Origin: Paracoccaceae bacterium | GTDB lineage: Bacteria > Pseudomonadota > Alphaproteobacteria > Rhodobacterales > Rhodobacteraceae | Assembly: GCA_030697175.1 (NCBI GenBank) | Contig: JAUYQR010000022.1 | Coordinates: 27,438-91,437, forward strand | Reading direction: 5' to 3' | Length of the DNA: 64,000 nucleotides | Shown here: one piece after another, positions 24,898-33,751 of the stretch | How positions within the stretch are numbered: the first letter of the stretch is position 1 | How the letters are laid out: every line of letters begins with the position of its first letter | Notes under the pieces: generated by a model | Database searches by the model: none | What the model saw: the letters and a program-made list of their open reading frames with translations, nothing else | What the model was told of the DNA's origin: nothing | Translations under genes and position numbers: made by a program

Positions 24898-25294
24898 GTT
24901 CCTGCACCCCAAGGGGTGGAAGCCGGCGATCGGCTATTCCAACGGCGTCGCCGCGACCGGGCGGATGGTGTTCACCGGCGGCATGGTCGGCTGGAACGGC
25001 GACTGCGAGTTCGAGACGGATGCGTTCGTTGGGCAGGTTCGGCAGGCCCTGGCCAACATCGTGGCGGTGCTGGCTGAAGCGGGGGCGCGGCCCGAGCATA
25101 TCGTGCGGCTGACGTGGTATGTGACGTCGAAGGCGGAATATCTGGCCGACCTCAAGGCGCTGGGCGCGGCCTACAAGGCGACGATCGGGCGGCACTATCC
25201 GGCGATGGCGCTGGTGCAGGTGGTGGCGCTGGTCGAGGACCGGGCCAAGGTCGAGATCGAGGCGACGGCGGTGATACCGGAGGGTGAGGCATGA
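24887..25294 (+). CDS. RidA-family enamine/imine deaminase
   Basis: This 135-residue RidA/YjgF/Rid7-type protein shows YSNGVAATGRMVFTGGMVGW, GQVRQALANIVAVLAEAGAR and VVALVEDRAKVEIEATAVIP, where the Arg-to-acidic region varies among subfamilies. Two ATG codons in a row (24887 and 24890) follow CAGGAGGCGG. The dearomatised product of anthraniloyl-CoA is a ring enamine, so a dedicated imine/enamine deaminase at this place is chemically sensible: it would release ammonia and give a ketone. That assignment is inference from family and context. Confidence 0.88.
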   Translation: MMHEFLHPKGWKPAIGYSNGVAATGRMVFTGGMVGWNGDCEFETDAFVGQVRQALANIVAVLAEAGARPEHIVRLTWYVTSKAEYLADLKALGAAYKATIGRHYPAMALVQVVALVEDRAKVEIEATAVIPEGEA

Positions 25295-26931
25295 AACTGG
25301 GGCCGACGAGACTTGGGCCGACGGGGCATCTCGACAGCTTTACCCGCGACCGATTGCCTGCGGCGGAGGATTGGCCGGAGATCAATACGAGCGCGTTCCC
25401 CTACCCTGAATGGATGAACGCGGCGGTAGAACTGACCGATGCGATGGTGGCCAAGGGGTTCGGCGACCATACCGCGCTGATCGGCAACGGGCGGCAGCGG
25501 ACCTACAAGGAACTGGCCGACTGGACCAACCGGATCGCGCATGCGCTGGTCGAGGATTACGGGGTGAAGCCGGGGAACCGGGTGCTGATCCGGTCTGCGA
25601 ACAACCCGGCGATGGTGGCGGCGTGGTTGGCGGCGACCAAGGCGGGGGCTGTGGTGGTGAACACCATGCCGATGCTGCGGGCGGGCGAGTTGACCGCGAT
25701 CATCGACAAGGCCGAGGTCAGCCACGCGCTGTGCGATACGCGGTTGATGGAAGATCTGGTGGCGGCGGCGAAGGGCTCGGCTTTTCTGAAGACAGTTGTC
25801 GGGTTTGACGGGACGGCGAACCACGATGCGGAACTGGACCGGGTGGCCCTGCGCAAATCGGTGCGGTTTCAGGGGCCGAAGGTCGGGCGGGACGATGTGG
25901 CGCTGCTGGGGTTCACCAGCGGCACGACGGGTGAGCCGAAAGCGACGATGCATTTTCACCGCGATCTTCTGATCATCGCAGACGGCTACGCGCGGGAGGT
26001 GTTGCAGGTGGTGCCGGAGGACGTGTTCGTAGGCTCGCCTCCGTTGGCGTTTACCTTCGGGCTGGGCGGGCTGGCGGTATTTCCGCTGCGGTTCGGCGCG
26101 GCGGCGGCGTTGTTGGAACAGGCGAGCCCGCCGAACATGATTTCGATCATTCAGGAGCATAGGGCGACGGTGTGCTTTACCGCGCCGACCGCCTACCGGG
26201 TGATGCTGAAGGCGATGGAGGAAGGGGCGGACCTGTCCAGTTTGCGGGCGGCGGTGAGTGCGGGGGAAACCCTGCCCGCGCCGGTGTATGACGAGTGGAT
26301 CGCCAGAACCGGCAAGCCGATGCTGGACGGGATCGGCGCGACCGAGATGCTGCACATCTTTCTGACCAACCGGTTCAGCGACCATCGGCCCGCCTGCACG
26401 GGGCGGCCCGTGGCGGGGTATGAGGCGAAGATCGTCGGCGAGGACATGAAAGAATTGCCGCGCGGCGAGGTGGGACGGCTGGCTGTGCGGGGTCCGACGG
26501 GGTGCCGGTATCTGGCAGACGACCGGCAGCGGAGATATGTGCGGGATGGCTGGAACCTGACGGGCGACAGTTTCTGGCAGGACGACGAGGGCCGCTTCCA
26601 CTTTGCCGCACGGTCGGACGACATGATCATTTCGGCGGGCTACAACATCGCGGGGCCGGAGGTGGAGGCGGCACTTCTGTCGCATCCGGCGGTGCTGGAG
26701 TGCGCGGTGGTCGGGGTGAAGGACGAGGATCGCGGCCAGATCGTCGAGGCGCATGTGGTGCTGGCGGCGGGGTTTGCGGGTGACGCGCTGATGGTCAAGC
26801 TGCTGCAGGATCACGCGAAATCGGTGATTGCCCCTTACAAATATCCGCGCCGTGTGGTTTTTGTGGACGCGTTGCCGAAAACCCAGACCGGCAAGATTCA
26901 GCGGTTCAGGCTTTCCGAAGGGCGCCGTTAG
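25291..26931 (+). CDS. 2-aminobenzoate-CoA ligase (benzoate-CoA ligase family)
   Basis: This 546-residue AMP-forming ligase has the P-loop FTSGTTGEPKATMHFHRDLL, the A5 region DGIGATEMLHIFLTN, and the C-terminal catalytic lysine in KTQTGKIQRF. The family pattern (substrate region near SPPLAFTFGLGG) is that of benzoate/2-aminobenzoate-CoA ligases. It overlaps the RidA stop by ATGA. It would activate anthranilate to anthraniloyl-CoA, the substrate of the fused monooxygenase/reductase at 18580. It is the last gene of the plus-strand operon. Confidence 0.92.
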   Translation: MKLGPTRLGPTGHLDSFTRDRLPAAEDWPEINTSAFPYPEWMNAAVELTDAMVAKGFGDHTALIGNGRQRTYKELADWTNRIAHALVEDYGVKPGNRVLIRSANNPAMVAAWLAATKAGAVVVNTMPMLRAGELTAIIDKAEVSHALCDTRLMEDLVAAAKGSAFLKTVVGFDGTANHDAELDRVALRKSVRFQGPKVGRDDVALLGFTSGTTGEPKATMHFHRDLLIIADGYAREVLQVVPEDVFVGSPPLAFTFGLGGLAVFPLRFGAAAALLEQASPPNMISIIQEHRATVCFTAPTAYRVMLKAMEEGADLSSLRAAVSAGETLPAPVYDEWIARTGKPMLDGIGATEMLHIFLTNRFSDHRPACTGRPVAGYEAKIVGEDMKELPRGEVGRLAVRGPTGCRYLADDRQRRYVRDGWNLTGDSFWQDDEGRFHFAARSDDMIISAGYNIAGPEVEAALLSHPAVLECAVVGVKDEDRGQIVEAHVVLAAGFAGDALMVKLLQDHAKSVIAPYKYPRRVVFVDALPKTQTGKIQRFRLSEGRR

Positions 26932-27019
26932 CGCGACGCGGTTCGGGCGCCGGGTGCGATTAGCCCTTGCCTCGGCGGGCGAGTTGCCGCTTTGTCCCTT
27001 GGTCGGAAAAGGAAGACCC

Positions 27020-27841
27020 ATGCCTCCCCAACGCCTGCGATTGAACGATGGCCACATGATCCCGCAGATCGGGCTTGGGATCTGGCAGGTGCCGGAGGCG
27101 ACAACGGCGGACACCGTCGCTGCGGCGTTGCGCATCGGGTATCGGCTGATCGACGGCGCGGCGATATACGGCAACGAGGCAGGTCTGGGCGAAGGCGTGC
27201 GCGCCAGTGGCGTGCCGCGCGACGAGATCTTCGTGACGACGAAGGTGTGGAACAGCGAACAAGGCCATGATGCGACCTTGCGTGCGGTGGAAGCCAGCCT
27301 GAAGCGGCTGGACATGGACAGCGTGGAGTTGTGCCTGATCCACTGGCCGGTGCCGGAGCGAAACCTTTACGTCGACACATGGCGCGCGCTGATCCGTCTG
27401 AAAGAGGAAGGGCGCGTGCGGTCGATCGGGGTTTCCAACTTCATGGGTGACCATCTGGAACGGATCATCGGCGAGACCGGGACGGTGCCGGTGGTCAACC
27501 AGATCGAGCTGAATCCGCGTTTGCAGCAGGCGGAATTGCGCGATTTGCATGATCGGCTGGGCGTGGTGACGCAAAGCTGGACGCCCCTGGGGCAAGGCCG
27601 CAGTTTCGATGCGGCCCCGGTGCGCGAGGCGGCAGAGCGGACCGGGAAAAGCCCGGCGCAGGTGATCTTGCGCTGGCATGTGCAACTGGGGGCATCGGTG
27701 ATCCCAAGGTCGACGCGGGTGGAAGGGTTGGCGGAAAACCTTGATGTCCTTGATTTCACGCTGACCGCCGAAGAGATGGCCGCGATGGCCGCGCTGAACG
27801 AAAACCAGCGCTGCGGACCTGATCCGCTGACCTTCGCGTGA
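27020..27841 (+). CDS. Aldo/keto reductase
   Basis: This 273-residue NADPH-dependent reductase contains the catalytic tetrad pieces of the AKR5 group: Asp and Tyr in IDGAAIYGNE (about residues 47-56), Lys in VTTKVWN, and His in LIHWPVP. The cofactor region ends with IPRSTRVEGLAENLDVLDF. Its ATG at 27020 follows GGAAGACCC. It is the first gene after the catabolic island, 88 bases away, with a VOC protein gene immediately after it. The natural substrate is not clear; 2,5-diketogluconate reductase-like activity is typical for this group. Confidence 0.92.
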   Translation: MPPQRLRLNDGHMIPQIGLGIWQVPEATTADTVAAALRIGYRLIDGAAIYGNEAGLGEGVRASGVPRDEIFVTTKVWNSEQGHDATLRAVEASLKRLDMDSVELCLIHWPVPERNLYVDTWRALIRLKEEGRVRSIGVSNFMGDHLERIIGETGTVPVVNQIELNPRLQQAELRDLHDRLGVVTQSWTPLGQGRSFDAAPVREAAERTGKSPAQVILRWHVQLGASVIPRSTRVEGLAENLDVLDFTLTAEEMAAMAALNENQRCGPDPLTFA

Positions 27842-27849
27842 GGCACGGG

Positions 27850-28503
27850 ATGGCGCTGGTTCCCGAACTTTGCCTGACAGACCCGGAGGCCGGGATTGCA
27901 ATGTTGCATCGCGTGTTCGGCTTTGCTGTCCACGGCAGCACCCTGACCTTGGACTCACAGACCCTGCGGGTCCGAAAGGCCGACACGGCACTGGCGCACG
28001 GGCGTATCGACCATGTGGCCCTTGCGGTGCCGGATATCGACGCAGCCCTTGCGCGGATGCTGGCTGCGGGTGCGACCCTGGACCCTGCGGTCACGCCGGA
28101 CGGTGTGGGCAGGATCGCGGAGTTCTGGGGCGAGGGCATCCGCTACGTCTATCTGCAGGGCCCCGAGGTCGCGCGGATCGAGCTTTGCCAGCGCAACGCA
28201 GGCGCTGTGACCGAGGCGGGGCATGACCACATCGGGATTCCGTGCCGCGACCTTGTGTCGACACAGCGGTTCTTTGAAGATCAGGGTGCAAGGCTGATTG
28301 CCTCGGTCGATCTGCAGCGGGCGGGCGGCACGGTGCCGGTGCGGTTTCTGGACTATGCCGGCGCGATGATCGAGCTTTACGCCCCACCGGGTGCGGAGCC
28401 GCGCGAGCCGGGCCTGTGGTCGCGGCTGCTGGTAGGGGGGCCGGACGGGGGGCTGGACGGCGAGCGGATCGGCCCGGACGGCCTGATCCTCGCGCCGCTC
28501 TGA
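27850..28503 (+). CDS. VOC-superfamily (glyoxalase-like) protein
   Basis: This 217-residue protein has two vicinal-oxygen-chelate modules: IDHVALAVPDIDAALARMLA in the first and HDHIGIPCRDLVSTQRFFED in the second, each starting with the metal-ligand His. The second ends RFLDYAGAMIELYAPP with an acidic ligand. I chose ATG at 27850; a GTG at 27838 overlapping the previous stop is possible. It might be a lactoylglutathione lyase relative, dioxygenase or isomerase. Function is not determined. Confidence 0.8.
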   Translation: MALVPELCLTDPEAGIAMLHRVFGFAVHGSTLTLDSQTLRVRKADTALAHGRIDHVALAVPDIDAALARMLAAGATLDPAVTPDGVGRIAEFWGEGIRYVYLQGPEVARIELCQRNAGAVTEAGHDHIGIPCRDLVSTQRFFEDQGARLIASVDLQRAGGTVPVRFLDYAGAMIELYAPPGAEPREPGLWSRLLVGGPDGGLDGERIGPDGLILAPL

Positions 28504-28548
28504 CCGCGGCGCGCTTTTCACAGACCCTGCGGCAGGCAAAGCCAGATC

Positions 28549-29628
28549 ATGCGTGAGACGCTGACCGAGATCTACGAGGCACGAGTGGCGGCGGGGGTGT
28601 TGCAGCCCGATCCGGCACAACATGCGGTGATGGCGCGGCTGGAACCCCTGCGCGCGTGGCTGGAGGCGAACACGACGCGCAAGGTCGGTCTTTTTGCCGG
28701 GCTGTTCGCCAAGCCCCTGACGCCACCGAAGGGCATGTATCTGTGGGGCGGGGTCGGGCGCGGCAAGTCGATGCTGATGGACCTGTTCACCGAAGCGACG
28801 GTCTCGTCGCAAAAACGGCGGGTGCATTTCCATGCCTTCATGCAGGAGGTGCATCGGGGGATGCACGCGGCCCGGCAGCGGGGTGTCGAAGACCCGCTGG
28901 GGCCGGTGGCAGACCAGGTGATCCGCGAGGTTCGGCTTCTGGCGTTCGACGAGATGCAGATCACCGACATCACCGATGCGATGATCGTGGGCCGGCTGTT
29001 TGAAAAGCTGTTCGCCGCCGGGATCGTCATTGTCACCACGTCAAACCGCCCACCGCAGGATCTGTACAAGGACGGGCTGAACCGGGGGATCTTTCTGCCG
29101 TTCATCGCCATGCTTGAGGATCGGCTGGAGGTGGTGGAACTGGAAAGCCCGACCGACTACCGCCAGCACCGGCTGGAAGGCGCGCAGGTCTATTTCCACC
29201 CGGCGCGCACGGCGGGCGACAGGATTTCCGCGATCTGGACCGATCTGACCGGGGGCGCGGGCGGCGAGCCCTTGGTGCTGACGGTGAATGGCCGGAAGGT
29301 GGAACTGGCGCGTTTTGCCAATGGCGTGGCGCGGGCAAGTTTCTGGGAGCTGTGCGCCAAACCCTTGGGTCCGGCCGATTTTCTGGCGATTGCTGCGGCA
29401 GTGCGGGTGCTGATCCTTGAGGATATCCCGCATCTGTCGGCCACCAACTACAACGAGGCGAAGCGTTTCGTGACCCTGATCGACGCGCTGTACGAGGCGA
29501 AGGTGAGGCTTGTCGCCTCGGCCGCCGATGTGCCGGAGCGACTGTATATCGAAGGCGAAGGCTCGTTCGAGTTCGAGCGCACCGCCAGCCGCCTGCGCGA
29601 GATGCAGGCGGCGGACTGGGGTGGCTAG
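28549..29628 (+). CDS. zapE: Cell-division ATPase ZapE (AFG1/LACE1 family)
   Basis: This 359-residue ATPase has Walker [15 protein letters not shown] (about residues 66-79), Walker [18 protein letters not shown], and sensor region [19 protein letters not shown]. It is full length for the family. ZapE is a peripheral membrane protein linked to FtsZ ring constriction in bacteria; its mitochondrial relatives handle respiratory proteins. It converges with the alternative oxidase gene with a 4-base overlap of stop codons. Confidence 0.95.
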   Translation: MRETLTEIYEARVAAGVLQPDPAQHAVMARLEPLRAWLEANTTRKVGLFAGLFAKPLTPPKGMYLWGGVGRGKSMLMDLFTEATVSSQKRRVHFHAFMQEVHRGMHAARQRGVEDPLGPVADQVIREVRLLAFDEMQITDITDAMIVGRLFEKLFAAGIVIVTTSNRPPQDLYKDGLNRGIFLPFIAMLEDRLEVVELESPTDYRQHRLEGAQVYFHPARTAGDRISAIWTDLTGGAGGEPLVLTVNGRKVELARFANGVARASFWELCAKPLGPADFLAIAAAVRVLILEDIPHLSATNYNEAKRFVTLIDALYEAKVRLVASAADVPERLYIEGEGSFEFERTASRLREMQAADWGG

Positions 29629-30293
29629 TCGAGCGCGCGGCCTGCGGCGACCTGCCGCTTTGGCGCGCCTGCGGCCAGCACATCGGCAAAGCCGTGGTTC
29701 ACGTCGCGGTGCTTGGCCTCATCGGCGCGCACGGCGATGATGACGTCACGCAGGCGGGCATCGGGGGCGAGGTGCCAGTAGTCGATCGCGATCCTTGGCG
29801 CAGGGACGTTCTCGACGGTGCCGTTGTCGACCTGTGCAAGGTAACCGGTGTAGCTGGCCACGGCCTCCTCCTCCAGATAGCCGACGACACGGTGTGCGGT
29901 CTTCGGGGCGAAGAGGTAGAGGAAGAAGTAGGTGTTGAAGAACACCGCCTGCCCGCCCATGATCAGCGCCCGCTCAAACAGCGACGGCTTGGCGATGTTG
30001 ATGAAGGTCATCAGGTGCATCCGCTCGTTCTCGGCCTCGTCCAGAAGCTCGCGGATCCAGCCTTCGTCCTCGCGGATGTGACGCAGGGATTTCAGGTGCT
30101 GAAGCAGGCCACCAACCATGCCAGGCACGGCGGCCACGGTTTCCAGCACGACGGCGCGGTGGCCGTAGCGTTTGGAAAAGAAGGCGTCGGCAAAGACGCG
30201 CATGAACTTGACGATGCCAAGGGCGATGCGGTCGGAAAGCCCGTCGGGGGCCTTGTGGCGATCAAGCGGGCTGGCGTGTGAAGTGTCGGACAT
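29625..30293 (-). CDS. Alternative oxidase (cyanide-insensitive terminal oxidase)
   Basis: This 222-residue protein is a di-iron alternative oxidase that oxidises ubiquinol with O2 without pumping protons. The iron ligands are visible in order: [10 protein letters not shown], then [10 protein letters not shown], then [14 protein letters not shown], and [11 protein letters not shown]. It lacks the long N-terminal extension of plant and fungal enzymes. The start at 30293 follows GGAAACCAC; an open frame continues to 30353 without homology. It stands alone on the minus strand, 75 bases downstream of the TauE-type exporter gene. In bacteria it occurs sporadically, often in marine alphaproteobacteria. 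Confidence 0.93.
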   Translation of the reverse strand: MSDTSHASPLDRHKAPDGLSDRIALGIVKFMRVFADAFFSKRYGHRAVVLETVAAVPGMVGGLLQHLKSLRHIREDEGWIRELLDEAENERMHLMTFINIAKPSLFERALIMGGQAVFFNTYFFLYLFAPKTAHRVVGYLEEEAVASYTGYLAQVDNGTVENVPAPRIAIDYWHLAPDARLRDVIIAVRADEAKHRDVNHGFADVLAAGAPKRQVAAGRALD

Positions 30294-30368
30294 GTGGTTT
30301 CCTTTCCCGTCTGAGATAGGCAAGCGGGCCGGGCCTGCAATCGGGTGCGACACTTTGCATGTGCAGCG

Positions 30369-31130
30369 TCAGGCCAGCGCCTGCCACAACAGCCGCGCCG
30401 CCATCAGCGACGAGACGACAACCAGCAGCGGCTTGATCAGCCGCGCGCCGATGCGCACCGCCAGCCGCGCGCCAAGCGCCGCCCCGGCGATCTGGGCGGC
30501 AGCCATCGCAAGACCTGTGGCCCACCACGTTGCGCCGGAAAACACGAACACCATCAGGCTGCCGAGGTTCGACGCGAAGTTGAGGAATTTGGTGTGGGCC
30601 GTGGCCTTCAGGACGCCGTAGCCCGCCAGAAGCACGAAGCCCATCATGAAGAACGATCCGGTGCCGGGGCCGAAGAACCCGTCATAGGCGGCGATCAGGG
30701 GGACAGCGGTGAAGGTGAATGTGGCGGGCCGCATCCGGGCGGCGCGGCTGTCGTCACTGAGACCGGGCTTCAGCGCGAAGAACAGCGCGACGCCGATCAG
30801 GATGACGGGCATGGCAAGGCGCAGCACCTCGACCGGGATCAGATGCGCGACGAGCGCGCCGCAGGCACCGGCTGCTGCGCTGACCGCGGCCATGCCAAGC
30901 TGTTCGCGCGGGCGGACGTGACCGGCGCGGGCGTAGGCCAGGGTGGCAGTTGCCGAGCCGAAGGTGCCTTGCAGCTTGTTGGTGGCAAGCGCTTCGACCG
31001 GGGAGGCCCCGGCCAGAAGGAGCGCCGGCACCGTTATCAGCCCGCCCCCGCCGGCGATGCTGTCGACAAGACCGGCAATGAACGCGGCCAGGATCAGGAG
31101 GAAGGCGAGGGATGTGGCGATTTCGAACAT
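30369..31130 (-). CDS. TauE/SafE-family membrane exporter
   Basis: This 253-residue membrane protein has the TauE/SafE (DUF81) architecture with about eight hydrophobic segments. Conserved pieces are AGLVDSIAGGGGLITVPALL near the N-terminus and DGFFGPGTGSFFMMGF in the second half, the two repeated family motifs. The start at 31130 is the first Met before the first membrane segment; the longer frame upstream is hydrophilic. Members export sulfite, sulfoacetate or other organosulfur anions; the substrate here is unknown. Confidence 0.92.
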   Translation of the reverse strand: MFEIATSLAFLLILAAFIAGLVDSIAGGGGLITVPALLLAGASPVEALATNKLQGTFGSATATLAYARAGHVRPREQLGMAAVSAAAGACGALVAHLIPVEVLRLAMPVILIGVALFFALKPGLSDDSRAARMRPATFTFTAVPLIAAYDGFFGPGTGSFFMMGFVLLAGYGVLKATAHTKFLNFASNLGSLMVFVFSGATWWATGLAMAAAQIAGAALGARLAVRIGARLIKPLLVVVSSLMAARLLWQALA

Positions 31131-31258
31131 GCAGCGCTTCTCGCTGCTTCCGCAATCATCGGCAAGAGGAGGAGCCGCCTCGGGGGGCATCGAGCCCCCG
31201 CTTGGCGGCGCTGCCGGGGCGGCCATTTGTGGCCGCAGTGCCGCGGACGAGGCAGGAC

Positions 31259-31290
31259 GCTCCGCGGGGAGTATTTCAGAAAAGAGCAAC
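31259..31290 (+). repeat. ATATTT repeat tail, copy C
   Basis: GCTCCGCGGGGAGTATTTCA followed by GAAAAGAGCAA matches copies D and E closely when these are reverse complemented. A G/C hairpin at 31181-31200 lies about 60 bases before it. Confidence 0.55.
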
Positions 31291-31442
31291 CTGCTTAACC
31301 GTTTGGCAATACCTCGAGGTCAATCTGGCCGGGCGGTACAGGGAGGAGTCCCGATGACCGCAAAAGGGCAAGTCGCCCCGGCTGCGTGGGAAACCCTCCC
31401 TTCGCCCCCGCAAAGGGGCCGTCAGCCGGGGTGCGCCTGCAT

Positions 31443-31485
31443 TTGCTCTTTTCAAAAATACTCCCGCCGGAGGCTCCGCCGCCAG
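31443..31485 (-). repeat. ATATTT repeat, copy D (opposite orientation)
   Basis: TTGCTCTTTTCAAAAATACT followed by CCCGCCGGAGGCTCCGCC is the reverse complement of the repeat tail plus a short CCGGAGG/CTCCGCC hairpin-like block. Together with copy C it forms an imperfect inverted repeat of about 23 bases flanking roughly 150 bases. Confidence 0.55.
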
Positions 31486-31519
31486 CGGCAAGTGCGGCGG
31501 TGGTCAGGGGGCGCGGTGG

Positions 31520-32395
31520 TCAGGGGGCGAAGTCGTCGCGCGCGTAGCCTTGCAGGTAAAGCAGGGCCGTCAGGTCGCCGTGGTTCACCCTTATGGCACA
31601 TTGGGCCTGGACGGCGGGTTTGGCATGCAGCGCAACTCCGGTGCCGGCAGCCTGCAGCATCGGGAGGTCGTTTGCGCCGTCACCGACCGCGATCACATCA
31701 GCCGCGGTGATGCCGAGCCGGGCGGAGATTTCCTGCAACGCCTGCACCTTCGCCGCCTTGCCGAGGATCGGTTCCACCACCGTTCCGGTCAAGGCACCGT
31801 CCTGCACATGCAGGGTATTCGCCCGGTTTTCGTCAAACCCGAGGCGCGCGGCCACCGCCTGGGTAAAGGCGGTGAAGCCGCCTGACACCAGCGCTGCGTG
31901 ACCGCCCCGCGCCTGCATCGTGGCCACAAGCACGGGGCCACCGGGCATCAGGGTGATCCGGTCGCGAAGCACCTGGGCGATCACGCTTTCGGGCAAGCCT
32001 TTCAAAAGCCCGACCCGCTCGCGCAGGGCGGCCTCGAAATCCAGTTCGCCATTCATCGCGCGGGCGGTGATGCCGGCGACATGCGCGCCGACGCCCGCCT
32101 CGTCGGCCAACTCGTCGATGCATTCCTCGCGGATCATCGTGCTGTCCATATCGGCGAGCAAAAGCCGCTTGCGGCGCCCTTCGGCGGGCTGCATCGCAAG
32201 GTCCACCCCGATGGTTTGCAAATCCAGCCACACCTGCCAGAACGTGTCGGGCCGGGCGTCAAGCTCGAACTCCGCCGCGATGCCTGGATCAAGCCAGCGC
32301 GCCGCGCCACCACCCCAGGCATTGCGCAGGTTTTCGACCAGCGCGCGGTCGAGGATTGGTCGATCCGGGTTGGTCAGCAGTGTGGCCACAAGCAT
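31520..32395 (-). CDS. serB: Phosphoserine phosphatase SerB
   Basis: This 291-residue HAD-superfamily enzyme performs the last step of serine synthesis, phosphoserine to serine. The nucleophile motif is LLADMDSTMIREECIDELAD, the second motif is ALVSGGFTAFTQAVA, and VIAVGDGANDLPMLQAAGTG is the final Asp motif with the conserved Lys in GKAAKVQAL. The N-terminal 90 residues are an ACT-like regulatory part. The start at 32395 was chosen over an open frame to 32443. It is divergent from serC-serA, so all three serine enzymes lie together. Confidence 0.95.
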   Translation of the reverse strand: MLVATLLTNPDRPILDRALVENLRNAWGGGAARWLDPGIAAEFELDARPDTFWQVWLDLQTIGVDLAMQPAEGRRKRLLLADMDSTMIREECIDELADEAGVGAHVAGITARAMNGELDFEAALRERVGLLKGLPESVIAQVLRDRITLMPGGPVLVATMQARGGHAALVSGGFTAFTQAVAARLGFDENRANTLHVQDGALTGTVVEPILGKAAKVQALQEISARLGITAADVIAVGDGANDLPMLQAAGTGVALHAKPAVQAQCAIRVNHGDLTALLYLQGYARDDFAP

Positions 32396-32499
32396 TGAAA
32401 CGGTCCCATCCCAGGCTGGCCCGCGTCGCAAATGCGCGGTCAAGCGGCGCTTTACGACGAAATTTCCGCTTGTGCCACCCCCGGCGAGCCGTTAAACGC

Positions 32500-32549
32500 G
32501 GCCTTGGGACACCCTTCCCCAACGAAGGGCTTTTAGCTGGAAGGCTACC
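32500..32549 (+). ncRNA. Candidate serC leader RNA element
   Basis: The 154-base gap before serC contains a CCCTTC/GAAGGG hairpin (32513-32530) close to the start codon, followed by CTTTTAGCTGGAAGG with the ribosome binding site. A conserved structured serC motif upstream of serC is known from alphaproteobacteria. The placement and hairpin fit it, but I could not align the consensus. Confidence 0.45.
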
Positions 32550-33707
32550 ATGACAGACCTGACCCCACCGGCCAAGCGCCCGGCAAATCCGCGCTTCTCA
32601 TCTGGCCCTTGCGCCAAGATCCCCGGTTTTTCGCTTGATCACCTTGCCGACGCGCCCCTTGGGCGGTCGCATCGTGCCGCCATCGGCAAGGCCAAGCTGC
32701 GCGAGGCGATCGACCTTACCCGTGAAATTCTGGGTGTGCCTGCGGATTACCGCATCGGCATTGTCCCCGCCTCGGACACCGGCGCGGTCGAGATGGCGAT
32801 GTGGTCGCTTCTGGGTGCCCGCCCGGTCGAGATGCTGGCCTGGGAAAGCTTTGGCGAAGGCTGGGTCACGGATGTGGTCAAGCAGTTGAAGCTGGACGCC
32901 AAGGTGCAGCTCGCGCCCTATGGCCAGATCGTCGATTTCGCCACCGTCGATTTCGCCCGCGACGTGGTGTTCACCTGGAACGGCACCACCTCGGGCTGCC
33001 GCTTGCCGAACGGCGATGCGATTCCGGCCAGCCGCGCTGGTCTGACGATCTGTGACGCCACCAGCGCCGCGTTTGCGATGGAACTGCCCTGGGACAAGCT
33101 GGATGTGACCACCTTCTCCTGGCAGAAGGTGCTGGGCGGCGAGGGCGCGCACGGGATGCTGATCCTGTCGCCCCGCGCGGTGGAACGGCTGGAAAGCCAT
33201 ACCCCGGCCTGGCCGCTGCCGAAGATCTTCCGGCTGACCTCGAAGGGCAAGCTGATCGAGGGGATCTTCCTCGGTGAGACGATCAACACGCCGTCGATGC
33301 TGGCGGTTGAAGATTACCTCGTCGCGCTGAAATGGGCGAAATCGGTGGGCGGACTGCACGGGTTGGTCAACCGTGCCACGGCCAATGCCAGGGTGGTCTG
33401 GGAGTTCTGCGCCGCGAACCCGTGGATCGCCAACCTGGCCGAGACGCCGGATATCGCATCGACCACCAGCGTCTGCCTGAAGTTCACCGATCCGCGCATC
33501 ACCGATGGCGAAGCGTTCGCCAAGGCTGTGGCGAAGCGGCTGGAAAAGGCGGGCGTGGCCTATGACGTGGGCGCCTATCGTGACGCGCCCCCCGGCTTGC
33601 GGATCTGGTGCGGATCGACCGTGGAAACGGCCGACGTACAGGCGCTGATGCCCTGGATCGCCCACGCCTTTGACGCTGAAATCGCGAGCCTGGCCGCGGC
33701 CGCCTGA
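32550..33707 (+). CDS. serC: Phosphoserine aminotransferase SerC
   Basis: This 385-residue PLP enzyme converts 3-phosphohydroxypyruvate and glutamate to phosphoserine and 2-oxoglutarate. It matches the alphaproteobacterial SerC type: [13 protein letters not shown] at the N-terminus, [14 protein letters not shown], the PLP lysine in [18 protein letters not shown], and [13 protein letters not shown]. The start has GGAAGGCTACC before ATG. SerA follows 44 bases downstream on the same strand. Confidence 0.97.
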   Translation: MTDLTPPAKRPANPRFSSGPCAKIPGFSLDHLADAPLGRSHRAAIGKAKLREAIDLTREILGVPADYRIGIVPASDTGAVEMAMWSLLGARPVEMLAWESFGEGWVTDVVKQLKLDAKVQLAPYGQIVDFATVDFARDVVFTWNGTTSGCRLPNGDAIPASRAGLTICDATSAAFAMELPWDKLDVTTFSWQKVLGGEGAHGMLILSPRAVERLESHTPAWPLPKIFRLTSKGKLIEGIFLGETINTPSMLAVEDYLVALKWAKSVGGLHGLVNRATANARVVWEFCAANPWIANLAETPDIASTTSVCLKFTDPRITDGEAFAKAVAKRLEKAGVAYDVGAYRDAPPGLRIWCGSTVETADVQALMPWIAHAFDAEIASLAAAA

Positions 33708-33751
33708 CGCGGCCCGCCATTCCTGACCACTCATTCATAAAGGAGCCCAAG

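Larger units (their letters stand above)
31131..31519. other. Intergenic region with two inverted copies of the hairpin/ATATTT repeat
   Basis: This 389-base gap lies between the divergent-facing start of the exporter gene and the stop of serB. I see no convincing gene. It contains a CGGGGG/CCCCCG hairpin (31181-31200), repeat tail GGGGAGTATTTCAGAAAAG (31265-31283), and the same tail in the opposite orientation at 31443-31464. The 150 bases between the two tails include CAAAGGGGC-type G/C runs but no clear coding signal. Confidence 0.6.
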
